This document shows, one piece after another, positions 53,528-62,323 of a stretch of 64,000 bases of DNA. Source of the stretch: Algoriphagus pacificus (lineage in GTDB: Bacteria > Bacteroidota > Bacteroidia > Cytophagales > Cyclobacteriaceae); contig NZ_JAFKCU010000007.1 of the NCBI RefSeq assembly GCF_017254845.1, positions 163,021-227,020 of the forward strand, given 5' to 3'. The position numbers and the translations under genes were made by a program. How positions within the stretch are numbered: position 1 is the stretch's first letter; each line of letters begins with the position of its first letter. Under the pieces are notes generated by a model that was given only the letters and a program-made list of their open reading frames with translations, was not told the DNA's origin and made no database searches.

Positions 53528-53770
53528 ATGGCAAAAGTTTGTGACATTACCGGAAAAAGACCTCGCGTAGGTAACAACGTGTCCCATGCAAACAACAAAA
53601 CCAAGCGTAGATTCTACCCAAATCTTCACAAGAAGACTTTCTACGTTCCTGAGGAAGACGCATGGATCACACTTAAAGTGTGCACTAAGGCATTGAAGAC
53701 TATCAATAAGAAAGGTATCTCTGCAGTTTTGAAAGAAGCTCAGGATTCTGGCATGATCGTAATCAGATAA
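53528..53770 (+). CDS. rpmB: 50S ribosomal protein L28
   Basis: 80 residues. MAKVCDITGKRPRVGNNVSHA is the L28 start; a longer frame to 53447 overlaps the promoter and is not used. First gene of an rpmB-rpmG-DUF4295-ftsY cluster, a standard Bacteroidota order. Confidence 0.97.
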   Translation: MAKVCDITGKRPRVGNNVSHANNKTKRRFYPNLHKKTFYVPEEDAWITLKVCTKALKTINKKGISAVLKEAQDSGMIVIR

Positions 53771-53800
53771 TCAAAGTCACGACCTTAAATAAACACGAAG

Positions 53801-53983
53801 ATGGCTAAGAAAGGAAATAGAGTACAAGTGATTTTGGAATGCACAGAGCATAAGACTTCTGGCATGCCAGGTACTTCAAGATACATCACTACTAAGAACA
53901 GAAAAAACACAACTGAAAGATTGGAATTGAAAAAATTCAACCCAATCCTTAAGAAAGTTACTGTTCACAAAGAAATTAAGTAA
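53801..53983 (+). CDS. rpmG: 50S ribosomal protein L33
   Basis: 60 residues. [31 protein letters not shown] is the L33 signature. The Cys at 17 is alone, so the zinc-binding Cys set is absent. Thirty bases after rpmB. Confidence 0.97.
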   Translation: MAKKGNRVQVILECTEHKTSGMPGTSRYITTKNRKNTTERLELKKFNPILKKVTVHKEIK

Positions 53984-54019
53984 TTTAGCTCAGGAGTAAT
54001 CCTGTAAAACGACAAAGAT

Positions 54020-54172
54020 ATGGCTAAGAAAGTAGTAGCAACCCTTAAGAAAAAAGACGGTGTAACTTACGCTAAAGTCATCAGAGCTGTAAAGTCTGAT
54101 AAGACTGGTGCTTATACCTTCAGAGAAGAAATGGTTCCTTCCACATTGGTGCAGGAAACATTGAACAAATAA
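54020..54172 (+). CDS. DUF4295 small protein
   Basis: 50 residues, MAKKVVATLKKKDGVTYAKV, then SDKTGAYTFREEMVP. Matches DUF4295, a basic small protein always found after L33 in Bacteroidota and probably ribosome-associated. Lies 36 bases after rpmG. Confidence 0.92.
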   Translation: MAKKVVATLKKKDGVTYAKVIRAVKSDKTGAYTFREEMVPSTLVQETLNK

Positions 54173-54262
54173 TTGCCAAGTGCAGCTTCATGCATTTAAG
54201 TCCCTCTGGTCAAAGGTCAGCAGGGACTTTTTCGTTATATTCCGTTTTTAAATTCAATCACC

Positions 54263-55219
54263 ATGGGAATTTTTGGTTTCTTTTCTAAAGAAAAAAAAGA
54301 AAGTCTGGATCAAGGCTTACAGAAATCAAGCGAAAATATTTTTTCCAAACTCAGCAAAGCTGTTGTCGGAAAATCAAAAGTAGATGAGGAAATCCTAGAT
54401 GAGCTCGAGGAAATCCTAATCACATCAGATGTGGGTGTTGATACCACGATCAAAGTCATTCGCAGAATTGAAGAACGCGTGGCTAAAGACAAATATGTCA
54501 CCACAGATGAGCTCGATAAAATCTTGAAAGAGGAAATCATAGGACTCCTGGAAGAGAACAATACCCAGGATCTTCTTGATTTTGATATCCCGGAAGATAA
54601 AAAGCCCTATGTCATCATGGTGGTTGGAGTCAATGGAGTAGGCAAGACCACAACCATTGGTAAACTTGCAAACCTATTTAAATCTGCCGGCAAGAATGTG
54701 GTATTGGGTGCAGCCGATACTTTTAGAGCTGCTGCAGTCGACCAATTGATTCTTTGGGGAGAAAGAGTAGGCGTACCTGTTATTTCACATGGAATGAATA
54801 CGGATCCAGCCTCCGTAGCTTTTGATGCTGTAAAGAAAGGAATTGAATCCAAAGCAGATGTGGTCATCATCGATACTGCAGGGAGACTTCATACCAAGGT
54901 CAACTTGATGAATGAATTAGGAAAAATCAAGCGCGTCATGCAAAAGTTCGTAGCTGATGCCCCGCATGAAATCCTATTAGTATTGGATGGATCTACTGGT
55001 CAAAATGCTTTCATTCAGGCAAAAGAGTTTACAAAGGTAACCGAAATCACTTCTTTGGCTATCACAAAACTTGATGGCACAGCAAAAGGTGGTGTCGTGA
55101 TTGGAATTTCTGACCAATTCAAAATCCCGGTTAAATATATCGGCGTTGGAGAAAAAATGACTGATCTACAACTATTTAACCGAAAGGAATTTGTAGACTC
55201 TTTGTTTACCAAGAAGTAG
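54263..55219 (+). CDS. ftsY: Signal recognition particle receptor FtsY
   Basis: 318 residues, NG domain only (no acidic A domain). GTPase motifs: GVNGVGKTTTIGKLA, DTFRAAAVDQL, DTAGRLHTK and TKLDGTAKGG. Docks ribosome-SRP complexes at the inner membrane. End of the ribosomal cluster; a strong terminator follows. Confidence 0.97.
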   Translation: MGIFGFFSKEKKESLDQGLQKSSENIFSKLSKAVVGKSKVDEEILDELEEILITSDVGVDTTIKVIRRIEERVAKDKYVTTDELDKILKEEIIGLLEENNTQDLLDFDIPEDKKPYVIMVVGVNGVGKTTTIGKLANLFKSAGKNVVLGAADTFRAAAVDQLILWGERVGVPVISHGMNTDPASVAFDAVKKGIESKADVVIIDTAGRLHTKVNLMNELGKIKRVMQKFVADAPHEILLVLDGSTGQNAFIQAKEFTKVTEITSLAITKLDGTAKGGVVIGISDQFKIPVKYIGVGEKMTDLQLFNRKEFVDSLFTKK

Positions 55220-55237
55220 AAAAACCAAATCTTATTA

Positions 55238-55269
55238 AATACCTCGACTAACCTCGAGGTATTTTTTTT
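55238..55269 (+). terminator. ftsY terminator
   Basis: AATACCTCGA (55238-55247) and TCGAGGTATT (55254-55263), followed by a run of T. Confidence 0.9.
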
Positions 55270-55338
55270 TGCAAAAGTTTGAACAAATAAAAATTTCTAG
55301 CGTAATTTAATATGATATCATTTTAACATCATATTGAA

Positions 55339-56187
55339 ATGGAAAAAATAAGCAAACCATCCTCAGGGTATCTTTTTATCCTACTAGATTTGGCTTCTAT
55401 AGCCGCTGCAGTTTATGCATTAGTAAACGGGCTTCCTCTATTGGGAGCTATCGCCGTATTCGTAACGATCCTGATCATTCCGGGCTTTTTCATAGTGGAA
55501 CCTAATAAAGCAATGGTTTTACTTCTTTTCGGAGAATACAAAGGAAGTGTGAAAGCCAATGGATTCTATTGGGTGAATCCCTTTATGACCAAAAAGAAAA
55601 TCTCACTTCGAGTAAGAAACTTTGAAAACAAGCCTGTCAAGGTTAATGACAAAATCGGTAACCCTGTATTGATCGGAACTATCGTTGTTTGGCAAGTGGA
55701 AGACACTTTCAAGGCAACTTTTGATGTAGATGATTATGAAAACTTTGTTCATCTTCAATCTGATGCGGCGATCAGAAAAATGGCAGGGCTTTATCCTTAT
55801 GACAATTTTGAGGATGAAGAGGCTGAAATCACCCTTCGCTCCGGAGTAGAAGATGTCAACCATTCGTTGGAGCAAGAAATCAGTGAAAGATTACATCATG
55901 CTGGAATTAAAGTAATCGAGGCAAGAATTTCTCATTTGGCTTATTCCTCAGAAATTGCCTCAGCAATGCTTCAAAGACAACAAGCAACAGCCATCGTCGC
56001 AGCAAGACAAAAGATCGTAGAAGGAGCTGTTGGAATGGTGGAAATGGCTCTGGAAGACCTGAAAATGAAGGATATCATCGAATTTGATGATGAGAAAAAA
56101 GCAGTAATGGTCTCCAATTTGATGGTAGTTCTTTGTTCTGATAAGAGTGCAAGCCCAGTATTAAATGTGGGAACTTTGAATCAATAA
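55339..56187 (+). CDS. SPFH/Band 7 domain membrane protein
   Basis: 282 residues. Two N-terminal membrane segments (YLFILLDLASIAAAVYALV and LGAIAVFVTILIIPGFFIV), then the SPFH domain (SLRVRNFENKPVKVNDKIGNPVLIG, QQATAIVAARQKIVEGA). Probably forms large membrane assemblies. Three bases separate it from the PH-like protein, and a small Arc-type DNA-binding protein follows, a three-gene operon. Confidence 0.88.
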   Translation: MEKISKPSSGYLFILLDLASIAAAVYALVNGLPLLGAIAVFVTILIIPGFFIVEPNKAMVLLLFGEYKGSVKANGFYWVNPFMTKKKISLRVRNFENKPVKVNDKIGNPVLIGTIVVWQVEDTFKATFDVDDYENFVHLQSDAAIRKMAGLYPYDNFEDEEAEITLRSGVEDVNHSLEQEISERLHHAGIKVIEARISHLAYSSEIASAMLQRQQATAIVAARQKIVEGAVGMVEMALEDLKMKDIIEFDDEKKAVMVSNLMVVLCSDKSASPVLNVGTLNQ

Positions 56188-56189
56188 AC

Positions 56190-56678
56190 ATGAGTACCAG
56201 AGTATTCAACGAAAGTCAATCCTATAGAGGAACATGGATCATGTATTTGATCATATTGACAGAACTGCCTGTCCTGATCCTTTTATTGGTTTTGTTTTCC
56301 ATGAATGATGATAAACAAGAAATGGGGATTGCTTTGGCAGTTGTTTTGGGTGCCGTAGGCCTGAGCCTTACTTTAATTCTAAACGTGCGATTGGAAACCA
56401 GAATTGATGATTATGGGGTTTCGTATAGATATTTTCCATTTATTCGAAATTGGAGAAAAATAGAAAAAGCTCAAATTTCATCAATTAGGGTTATTAATTA
56501 TAGTCCTATCACCGATTATGGAGGCTGGGGTTTAAAAGGAAATAAAACAGCGAAAGCATACAGTATTTTGGGTGATGAAGGGATTTTAATTGATATAGGC
56601 AAGAAAAAGAAAATTATGATAGGTACATCCAAGGCCAAAGAGCTGAGAGTTTACTTGGAAAACTGGAAGGAGGATTAG
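56190..56678 (+). CDS. PH-like membrane protein
   Basis: 162 residues. Two membrane helices (WIMYLIILTELPVLILLLVLF and IALAVVLGAVGLSLTLIL), then a bacterial PH-like domain (IDDYGVSYRYFPFIRNWRKIEKAQISSIRVI, ILIDIGKKKKIMIGTSKAKEL). Not a named family to me. Middle gene of the SPFH-PH-Arc operon, 3 bases from both neighbours. Confidence 0.65.
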   Translation: MSTRVFNESQSYRGTWIMYLIILTELPVLILLLVLFSMNDDKQEMGIALAVVLGAVGLSLTLILNVRLETRIDDYGVSYRYFPFIRNWRKIEKAQISSIRVINYSPITDYGGWGLKGNKTAKAYSILGDEGILIDIGKKKKIMIGTSKAKELRVYLENWKED

Positions 56679-56681
56679 AGG

Positions 56682-56864
56682 ATGGGAAGAAAGAAGGCTT
56701 TTGCGTTAAGAATAGACGAAAACATGATGAAGGCACTAGAAAAATGGGCCGCAGACGAGTTTCGAAGCACCAATGGGCAACTCGAATGGATCATCAGAGA
56801 ATCGCTCAAGAAAGCTGGGCGGCTCCCTAAAGGTAATTCTGATCAATCAGAACCAAGCGAATAA
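56682..56864 (+). CDS. Arc-type ribbon-helix-helix protein
   Basis: 60 residues. AFALRIDENMMKALEKWAADEFRSTNGQLEWIIRESLKKAG is an Arc/MetJ-like ribbon-helix-helix domain. Likely a small DNA-binding repressor. As last gene of the SPFH operon it may control that operon, but no palindrome was found at 55220-55338 to support it. Confidence 0.75.
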   Translation: MGRKKAFALRIDENMMKALEKWAADEFRSTNGQLEWIIRESLKKAGRLPKGNSDQSEPSE

Positions 56865-56895
56865 AAAAGAGACCATTTTACTGGTCTCTTTTTTT
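56863..56895. terminator. Bidirectional terminator between SPFH operon and tolC-like gene
   Basis: AAAAGAGACCA and TGGTCTCTTTT around TTTTAC, with A and T runs on the two sides. Confidence 0.9.
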
Positions 56896-58390
56896 ATTTC
56901 AAATCTTCTAAATCAGGAATATAAAGTAACTCATCATTTTCAAAATCATATAAGGTCAGAGCTCGCAATTCATAATACGCCATCCAATAGTCTTTCAATG
57001 AATTATAAAATGCACGCTTGTTTTCATCCTTTTGGCCTTGGGCGATATTGAGATCAGTGATAGTTACATTTCCAGTTTGATACCTTCTCAGAGCTATTTC
57101 ATATCTTTTGGCAGCTACTTCATCTGACTTTTGAGTTACTTTAATCCGTTCTCTGATCATTAAAAAATTCTTCACTTTCGTGAAAATCTCCTGCTCAAAG
57201 TTGATCGTTTCCTGCTCAACAGTATACTCCACATACTGCTGATTGGCTAGAGCCACTGACACTCTTGCTTTATTTCTACCCCAATCTAAAATCGGAACAG
57301 AAATCCCAAGATTCACTAATGCTTGCGTATTCGGATTTTGATAAATATCAGCCCAAGTAAAAGCCGCATTGTTATAACCATAACTAGCATTCAGGTTCAT
57401 CTGTAGTCGATTTCCTTTTGCTTCTGCCAAATCAGACTCAGCTTGTAGACGTTGCCTATCAAAGCCCAATGCTTCGGATCTGTTTTCAAAAGCATAGGTA
57501 ATAGCTTTTTCCACATCCACATCAAATTCCGAAATATTAGTTGGCGGCAATAATTCGATACTGGCTCCTTGATTTAATCCGATAAAGGAATTGACTGCAA
57601 GGGCTGAGCTCTCTAGATCCAATTGAGCACGCGCTAAATCCTGACGAGCTTCTAATGTTTGAAGTTCCACCTGAAGCAATTGATCTTCAAAAGTCGCTCC
57701 GATTTCATAGCGCTTTTTCTCTATGGAAAAAATCTGCTCTGTGTTTTTAAGGTTTTGTGTGGCTATCTCAAAATTAACCTGTGCAATCAAATAGTTAAAA
57801 AATAACTCAGTCACCATCATGGAGACCTGCTCTATTTCTTCCACAAACTCTCTCTTGCTTTCTTCATAAAGCAAAGGCTGTATTTTTTTATCCCACTTGT
57901 AAGGATTAAAAGCAAAAATAGGCTGCTGTAGACTGATGTTAACAGGAACTCCAGACCATCGAGTCTGAATTTCAGAATCAGAAGCAAGGAAATTATCGAA
58001 ACGATTCGTGGATGTATTAATGGAAATAACACCACCTGTTGGTGAAATCACTTGCTGCAAGCCTAAACCCAAATCGATTAAATTTTGATTTACCTCTCTA
58101 AACTCAATCGTTCCATCTGGCTGCGTTACATTATTGAAAGCTTGAGAATAAGCTGGCACGGTTCCATTTAGCCTCAATTGCGGATTATAATTGGATCTAT
58201 ACAATCGGTACTGCCAGTATCTGTTTTCGCGGATAGTCTTAGCACGTAAGGAAGCTGGTGAGCGGTCTTTTGCTCTTTGAACCATTTCTGTAAGTGTATA
58301 CCTCACAGAATCCTGAGCAGCTACACCAACAGAAAAAGAGAGTAACAAAAGAAAAACAAGGGTAAAGAATGGACGGATCAAGTCTTTCAT
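56894..58390 (-). CDS. TolC family outer-membrane efflux protein
   Basis: 498 residues. Signal peptide ends GVAAQ (about 26). Two repeats of the TolC/OEP coiled-coil (helical LENTEQIFSIEKKRYEIGATFEDQLLQVE) with barrel strands. Exit duct of a tripartite pump; its inner-membrane partners are not beside it. Monocistronic. Confidence 0.88.
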   Translation of the reverse strand: MKDLIRPFFTLVFLLLLSFSVGVAAQDSVRYTLTEMVQRAKDRSPASLRAKTIRENRYWQYRLYRSNYNPQLRLNGTVPAYSQAFNNVTQPDGTIEFREVNQNLIDLGLGLQQVISPTGGVISINTSTNRFDNFLASDSEIQTRWSGVPVNISLQQPIFAFNPYKWDKKIQPLLYEESKREFVEEIEQVSMMVTELFFNYLIAQVNFEIATQNLKNTEQIFSIEKKRYEIGATFEDQLLQVELQTLEARQDLARAQLDLESSALAVNSFIGLNQGASIELLPPTNISEFDVDVEKAITYAFENRSEALGFDRQRLQAESDLAEAKGNRLQMNLNASYGYNNAAFTWADIYQNPNTQALVNLGISVPILDWGRNKARVSVALANQQYVEYTVEQETINFEQEIFTKVKNFLMIRERIKVTQKSDEVAAKRYEIALRRYQTGNVTITDLNIAQGQKDENKRAFYNSLKDYWMAYYELRALTLYDFENDELLYIPDLEDLK

Positions 58391-58563
58391 GGAGAAATTG
58401 GTATTTCAAGATTTAAAAAGAATGATCTAAAATAAAGATAGTTTAATTCGATGCAAAAGAGATTTCCTTTTCAAATGCTAAATATTCCTAAAGTTTTAAA
58501 AGAAAGCGTAAGACTGGGCATCTACAGGGAGTTTGAGTAACTTGCACCTCTTAAAAATACTGC

Positions 58564-59328
58564 ATGAAGTCGATTATCAGTTTCGTAATCCGTTATATCC
58601 CAAGACCTTTTTTACAGCGAGTAAGTCCTTTGGCGATGAAATTTTTAGCTCTTGCCAATAAAGGAGATAAAGTGACTTGCCCTGTTTGTGATCATAGCTA
58701 TAAGAAATTTCTACCCTATGGCAGAGTGGCAAGAGAAAATGCCTTATGCCCAAATTGTCTCAGCTTAGAGAGACATCGATTGATGTGGCTTTATTTAAAA
58801 GAGAAAACTGATTTTTTTACAGGAAATCTCAAAGTACTTCACATTGCTCCTGAGCATTGCTTTATTAGTCGCTTTGAAAATTTAAAGAACTTGGATTACA
58901 TCACAGCAGATCTGGAATCTCCACTTGCCAAGGTTAAAATGGATGTGCATCAAATCCCTTTTGAGGATAACACTTTTGATGTGGTTTTTTGTAATCATGT
59001 GATGGAACATGTTGAGGATGACTTGAAGGCCTGTTCGGAAATTAATCGTGTGATGAAATCCACTGGATGGGGTATAATTCAATCCCCGGTTTACCCTTTG
59101 AAGGAAACAATTGAAGACAAATCCATCACAGACCCTGCCATGAGAGAAAAATTATTTGGGCAGCGAGATCATGTGAGAAAGTATGGGAGGGATTATGCTG
59201 AGAGACTCCGGAAGTCAGGCATTGGGATGGAAGAAAATCTGTTTGTTAAGCAACTGCCTTCAGATCAAATTCAAAAATACGCCCTTCCACCAGATGAAAT
59301 TATCTTCGTTTGCTCAAAAGGAGATTAA
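58564..59328 (+). CDS. Methyltransferase with zinc ribbon
   Basis: 254 residues. Zinc ribbon CPVCDHSYKKFLPYGRVARENALCPNC at about 40-66, then a SAM-binding fold (KVLHIAPEHCF, VVFCNHVMEHVEDDLKA, Methyltransf_11 type). Ends next to a convergent glycosyltransferase. Target unknown, possibly a surface glycan. Confidence 0.82.
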   Translation: MKSIISFVIRYIPRPFLQRVSPLAMKFLALANKGDKVTCPVCDHSYKKFLPYGRVARENALCPNCLSLERHRLMWLYLKEKTDFFTGNLKVLHIAPEHCFISRFENLKNLDYITADLESPLAKVKMDVHQIPFEDNTFDVVFCNHVMEHVEDDLKACSEINRVMKSTGWGIIQSPVYPLKETIEDKSITDPAMREKLFGQRDHVRKYGRDYAERLRKSGIGMEENLFVKQLPSDQIQKYALPPDEIIFVCSKGD

Positions 59329-60287
59329 CCCTTCAAGGTCTTTTTTACCCATTCCAAAGCAAGCCCAAGACCATAAGAGAAAAGTTGGACTACGGAGGTG
59401 ATTAAACTTAAAACTCCAACCGAGATGGATTTTGATTGGAGAGTGGCCTGTAAAACTATTGCAGTTGCCCAAGTAAACAAAACCCCTACTTGTAGGTAGA
59501 ATATCGTTTTATTCAGAAAAAAAGCAAATGGTGTTGCCAGGCAAAAAAGGAGAAAAAAGAAAGGCATCAAGTGTACAAGCTTGATAGCTTCTGAATGAAA
59601 TCTCGATACATTGACCCGGTTTTGACCAAATGAAAAAGCTTGTTTAGCGAAAGAAATCAAATTGTTTTTACGTTTATGAAAGACGTAAGCCTCTTCGACC
59701 AATTCAAGTTTAAACCCAGCTTTTTTGATACGGATACTCCACTCGATATCCTCCCCTTTATTTGGATCTACAAATCCGCCTAGTTTTTCAAAAACCTTCC
59801 TGGAAACCCCCATATTAAATCCACGAGCTTGATATTTTGATGGGTCTTTTAATTTTCCACGGATCCCGCCTGTTGTCCAAAAGGAAGTCATCGCAAAATT
59901 CATAGCCTTTTGTAAAGTAGAAAAATCTTGAGCTGCCGCATCTGGACCACCAAATGCATCCAAGAATCTTTCTTGGATAGCTGTTTTTAGCAGGCTCAGG
60001 TAGTTTTGAGGCAAAACCACATCAGAGTCCAATATCACAAAGAACGACCCTTGAGCAAGCTTCATTCCATCATTTCGAGCGAATCCCTGTCCTTGATTGG
60101 GTTGATGAACATAATTGATATTCAAATCCTTTTGAAAGGAATTAACAATCGAATCTGATTTGATTGTTGAACCATCATCCATAACCAGCACCTCAAAATC
60201 AGAAAAGCTTTGGTTGGTCAGGCTTTTAAGCAATTCCTGGAGTTCTTGGGGCCTGTTATAAACCGGTATGATAACCGAAAAAAACAT
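59325..60287 (-). CDS. Family 2 glycosyltransferase with C-terminal membrane helices
   Basis: 320 residues. GT-A fold VIIPVYNRPQELQELLKSL, LVMDDGS and VILDSDV (DxD), then ED in KGEDIEWSIR. Three hydrophobic segments at the C-terminus suggest membrane anchoring. Overlaps the methyltransferase stop by 4 bases and the next GT gene by 1. Confidence 0.85.
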   Translation of the reverse strand: MFFSVIIPVYNRPQELQELLKSLTNQSFSDFEVLVMDDGSTIKSDSIVNSFQKDLNINYVHQPNQGQGFARNDGMKLAQGSFFVILDSDVVLPQNYLSLLKTAIQERFLDAFGGPDAAAQDFSTLQKAMNFAMTSFWTTGGIRGKLKDPSKYQARGFNMGVSRKVFEKLGGFVDPNKGEDIEWSIRIKKAGFKLELVEEAYVFHKRKNNLISFAKQAFSFGQNRVNVSRFHSEAIKLVHLMPFFFLLFCLATPFAFFLNKTIFYLQVGVLFTWATAIVLQATLQSKSISVGVLSLITSVVQLFSYGLGLALEWVKKTLKG

Positions 60288-61252
60288 CAGTAGTTAAAAT
60301 TGATCTCCTCGTCGATTTTATATTCTGTCTCTTTGGATTGATTGGATGTCATCAACTCTGCAATAAATCCTGTGACAAATAATTGAACTCCAATAATTAG
60401 AGCAACTAAAGCCAAGAAGAAAAGTGGCTGATCGGTAATTTCACGTACTGCAAGGCCTTTGCTGAGACCGTATACTTTTTGAAAAATCAACCAACAAGTA
60501 ATTGCAAAGCCAGTAAAAAAAGAGAGTGTTCCCAGCAACCCAAAAAAATGCATGGGTTTCTTTTTATATCTATGGACAAAAGAAACTGAAATCAAGTCTA
60601 AAAATCCATTCAGAAACCTCTCTAATCCAAATTTAGAATAGCCATATTTTCTGGCTTGATGTTGAACTACTTTTTCTCCAATTTTTGAAAAGCCGTTCCA
60701 TTTAGCCAGTAATGGAATATAGCGATGCATTTCACCATAAACCTGAATATTTTTGACTACTTTTTGACGATAAGCTTTAAGTCCACAATTGAAATCATGG
60801 AGTTTAATGCCTGAAATCCATCTTGTAACAGCATTGAAAAATTTGGAAGGAATGGTTTTACCAATTGGATCATGGCGTTCCTTTTTCCAGCCAGAAACAA
60901 CATCAAACCCTCCTTCTTTAACCATGGCATATAAACCAGGGATTTCATCTGGACTATCCTGCAAGTCAGCGTCCATCGTGATGACTACCTCACCAGTTAC
61001 TCTTTGAAATCCTGCATCCAAAGCAGCGGACTTACCATAGTTTCTGGTAAAATTCAGCCCTTTTACTGCTTCAAACTGTATGGAAAGGTTGTTGATTACT
61101 CCCCATGAATTATCCGTACTTCCATCATTTACATAAATGACTTCATAAGAAAAGCCGTGGTCTTTCATGACCCGGCTAATCCAATGTGTTAATTCTGTTA
61201 ATGATTCCTCTTCGTTGAAAACAGGAACGACTACGGAAATTTGTGGTATCAT
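60287..61252 (-). CDS. Family 2 glycosyltransferase (DPM/GtrB-like)
   Basis: 321 residues. VVPVFNEEESLTELTHWI, YVNDGSTDNS, MDADLQDSPDEIP, GWKKERHDP, and two membrane helices near the C-terminus. Likely moves a sugar to polyprenyl phosphate. Adjacent to the second GT and, downstream in its own operon, the DUF4199 pair. Confidence 0.9.
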   Translation of the reverse strand: MIPQISVVVPVFNEEESLTELTHWISRVMKDHGFSYEVIYVNDGSTDNSWGVINNLSIQFEAVKGLNFTRNYGKSAALDAGFQRVTGEVVITMDADLQDSPDEIPGLYAMVKEGGFDVVSGWKKERHDPIGKTIPSKFFNAVTRWISGIKLHDFNCGLKAYRQKVVKNIQVYGEMHRYIPLLAKWNGFSKIGEKVVQHQARKYGYSKFGLERFLNGFLDLISVSFVHRYKKKPMHFFGLLGTLSFFTGFAITCWLIFQKVYGLSKGLAVREITDQPLFFLALVALIIGVQLFVTGFIAELMTSNQSKETEYKIDEEINFNY

Positions 61253-61800
61253 TAATAATCCAGAGACTTATCTCGCTTTTTAAGTATTGCTGCCAAAATT
61301 AAAGCAATAATCGCATAGATAATAATCCCAATTCCAAAACCCATTAATTGACCGCTTAATGTAAATTGTCTTGAAGTATTTGCTCTCATGTCCTCTAGTT
61401 GCTCTGGGCTCATCGAATCAGCTGACGCACCAAAATTTTCCATCATACTGAGTGCATTTTCAAATGCCTGATCACTCAAGACTCCTGCAAGAGATGGATC
61501 GATTACATGGAATAATAAAAGCTGTCCAATTAAGCTAATTATTCCAGAAATTAAGATGGCAATAAAACTAAAATTAAATGCCGTGCCGAAGGTCATGTAA
61601 CCTCCTATTTCAGTTCTATATTGCTTGCCAAAATAAATGATCAGGACAAAGAAAATTACAATCGCTATTAATCCAAACCAGGCTGATCCTAGTAATGTGG
61701 CATCAATAAAGTATGCAATAAAAGTAAGGGCCAAAGAAACCAACCCAATGGTTAAACCAGGTTGAATGGCCGCTTTAAAAGGAGATTGTTGTTCTTCCAT
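61252..61800 (-). CDS. DUF4199 membrane protein, copy 1
   Basis: 182 residues with four membrane helices and a soluble helical stretch (about residues 100-140). Contains the family-like YFGKQYRTEIGGYMTFGTAFN. Overlaps the GT gene. A paralogue of the next gene, 7 bases away. Function unknown. Confidence 0.78.
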   Translation of the reverse strand: MEEQQSPFKAAIQPGLTIGLVSLALTFIAYFIDATLLGSAWFGLIAIVIFFVLIIYFGKQYRTEIGGYMTFGTAFNFSFIAILISGIISLIGQLLLFHVIDPSLAGVLSDQAFENALSMMENFGASADSMSPEQLEDMRANTSRQFTLSGQLMGFGIGIIIYAIIALILAAILKKRDKSLDY

Positions 61801-61807
61801 AGTTTCT

Positions 61808-62323
61808 TTAATTAGGGTTTTTTCTCAAAATAATAGAAATAATAATAGTAAAAAACAGACCTGGAATGATTTTCCAAATAGAGTCATTGATTGCAATATC
61901 AGTTTTGACCATATTTTGGACACTTTCCAGGGTAGCATCGTATGATTCCGTTCCTACTTGAGAAACAATTGTTTCTTTGCTTTCTATTAGAGCCTGCACC
62001 TTGGATGCTTTGATCAGCTCAAATAAATCAGGACTTAAATTCAGAATAAGCCATATCCCAACAAAGGATAGCAAGGCAATAAACATATAAGTTACAAAGC
62101 CAACACTCATTCCTTCTGCGAAAGAAATATATCCTGAATTTGTATAATCTTTAAAATAGCGAAGAGCTAGGTAAAGAGAGATTGGCACTATCACATAGCC
62201 AAATATCAAATTAAGATTTGTTGGATCTTCTCTTAAAAATGTAAGAACGATAAAAGAAATAAGGCCCATGATCCCTCCTAGGAGGCCAAACAAATAGGCC
62301 GATTTGAAATACCTATTCATCAA
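61808..62323 (-). CDS. DUF4199 membrane protein, copy 2
   Basis: 171 residues, four membrane helices, with FKDYTNSGYISFAEGMSVGFVTYM matching the same place in copy 1. Overlaps the dihydroorotase homologue by 11 bases, so the set pseudo-dihydroorotase, DUF4199, DUF4199, GT, GT is one operon. Confidence 0.78.
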   Translation of the reverse strand: MMNRYFKSAYLFGLLGGIMGLISFIVLTFLREDPTNLNLIFGYVIVPISLYLALRYFKDYTNSGYISFAEGMSVGFVTYMFIALLSFVGIWLILNLSPDLFELIKASKVQALIESKETIVSQVGTESYDATLESVQNMVKTDIAINDSIWKIIPGLFFTIIISIILRKNPN

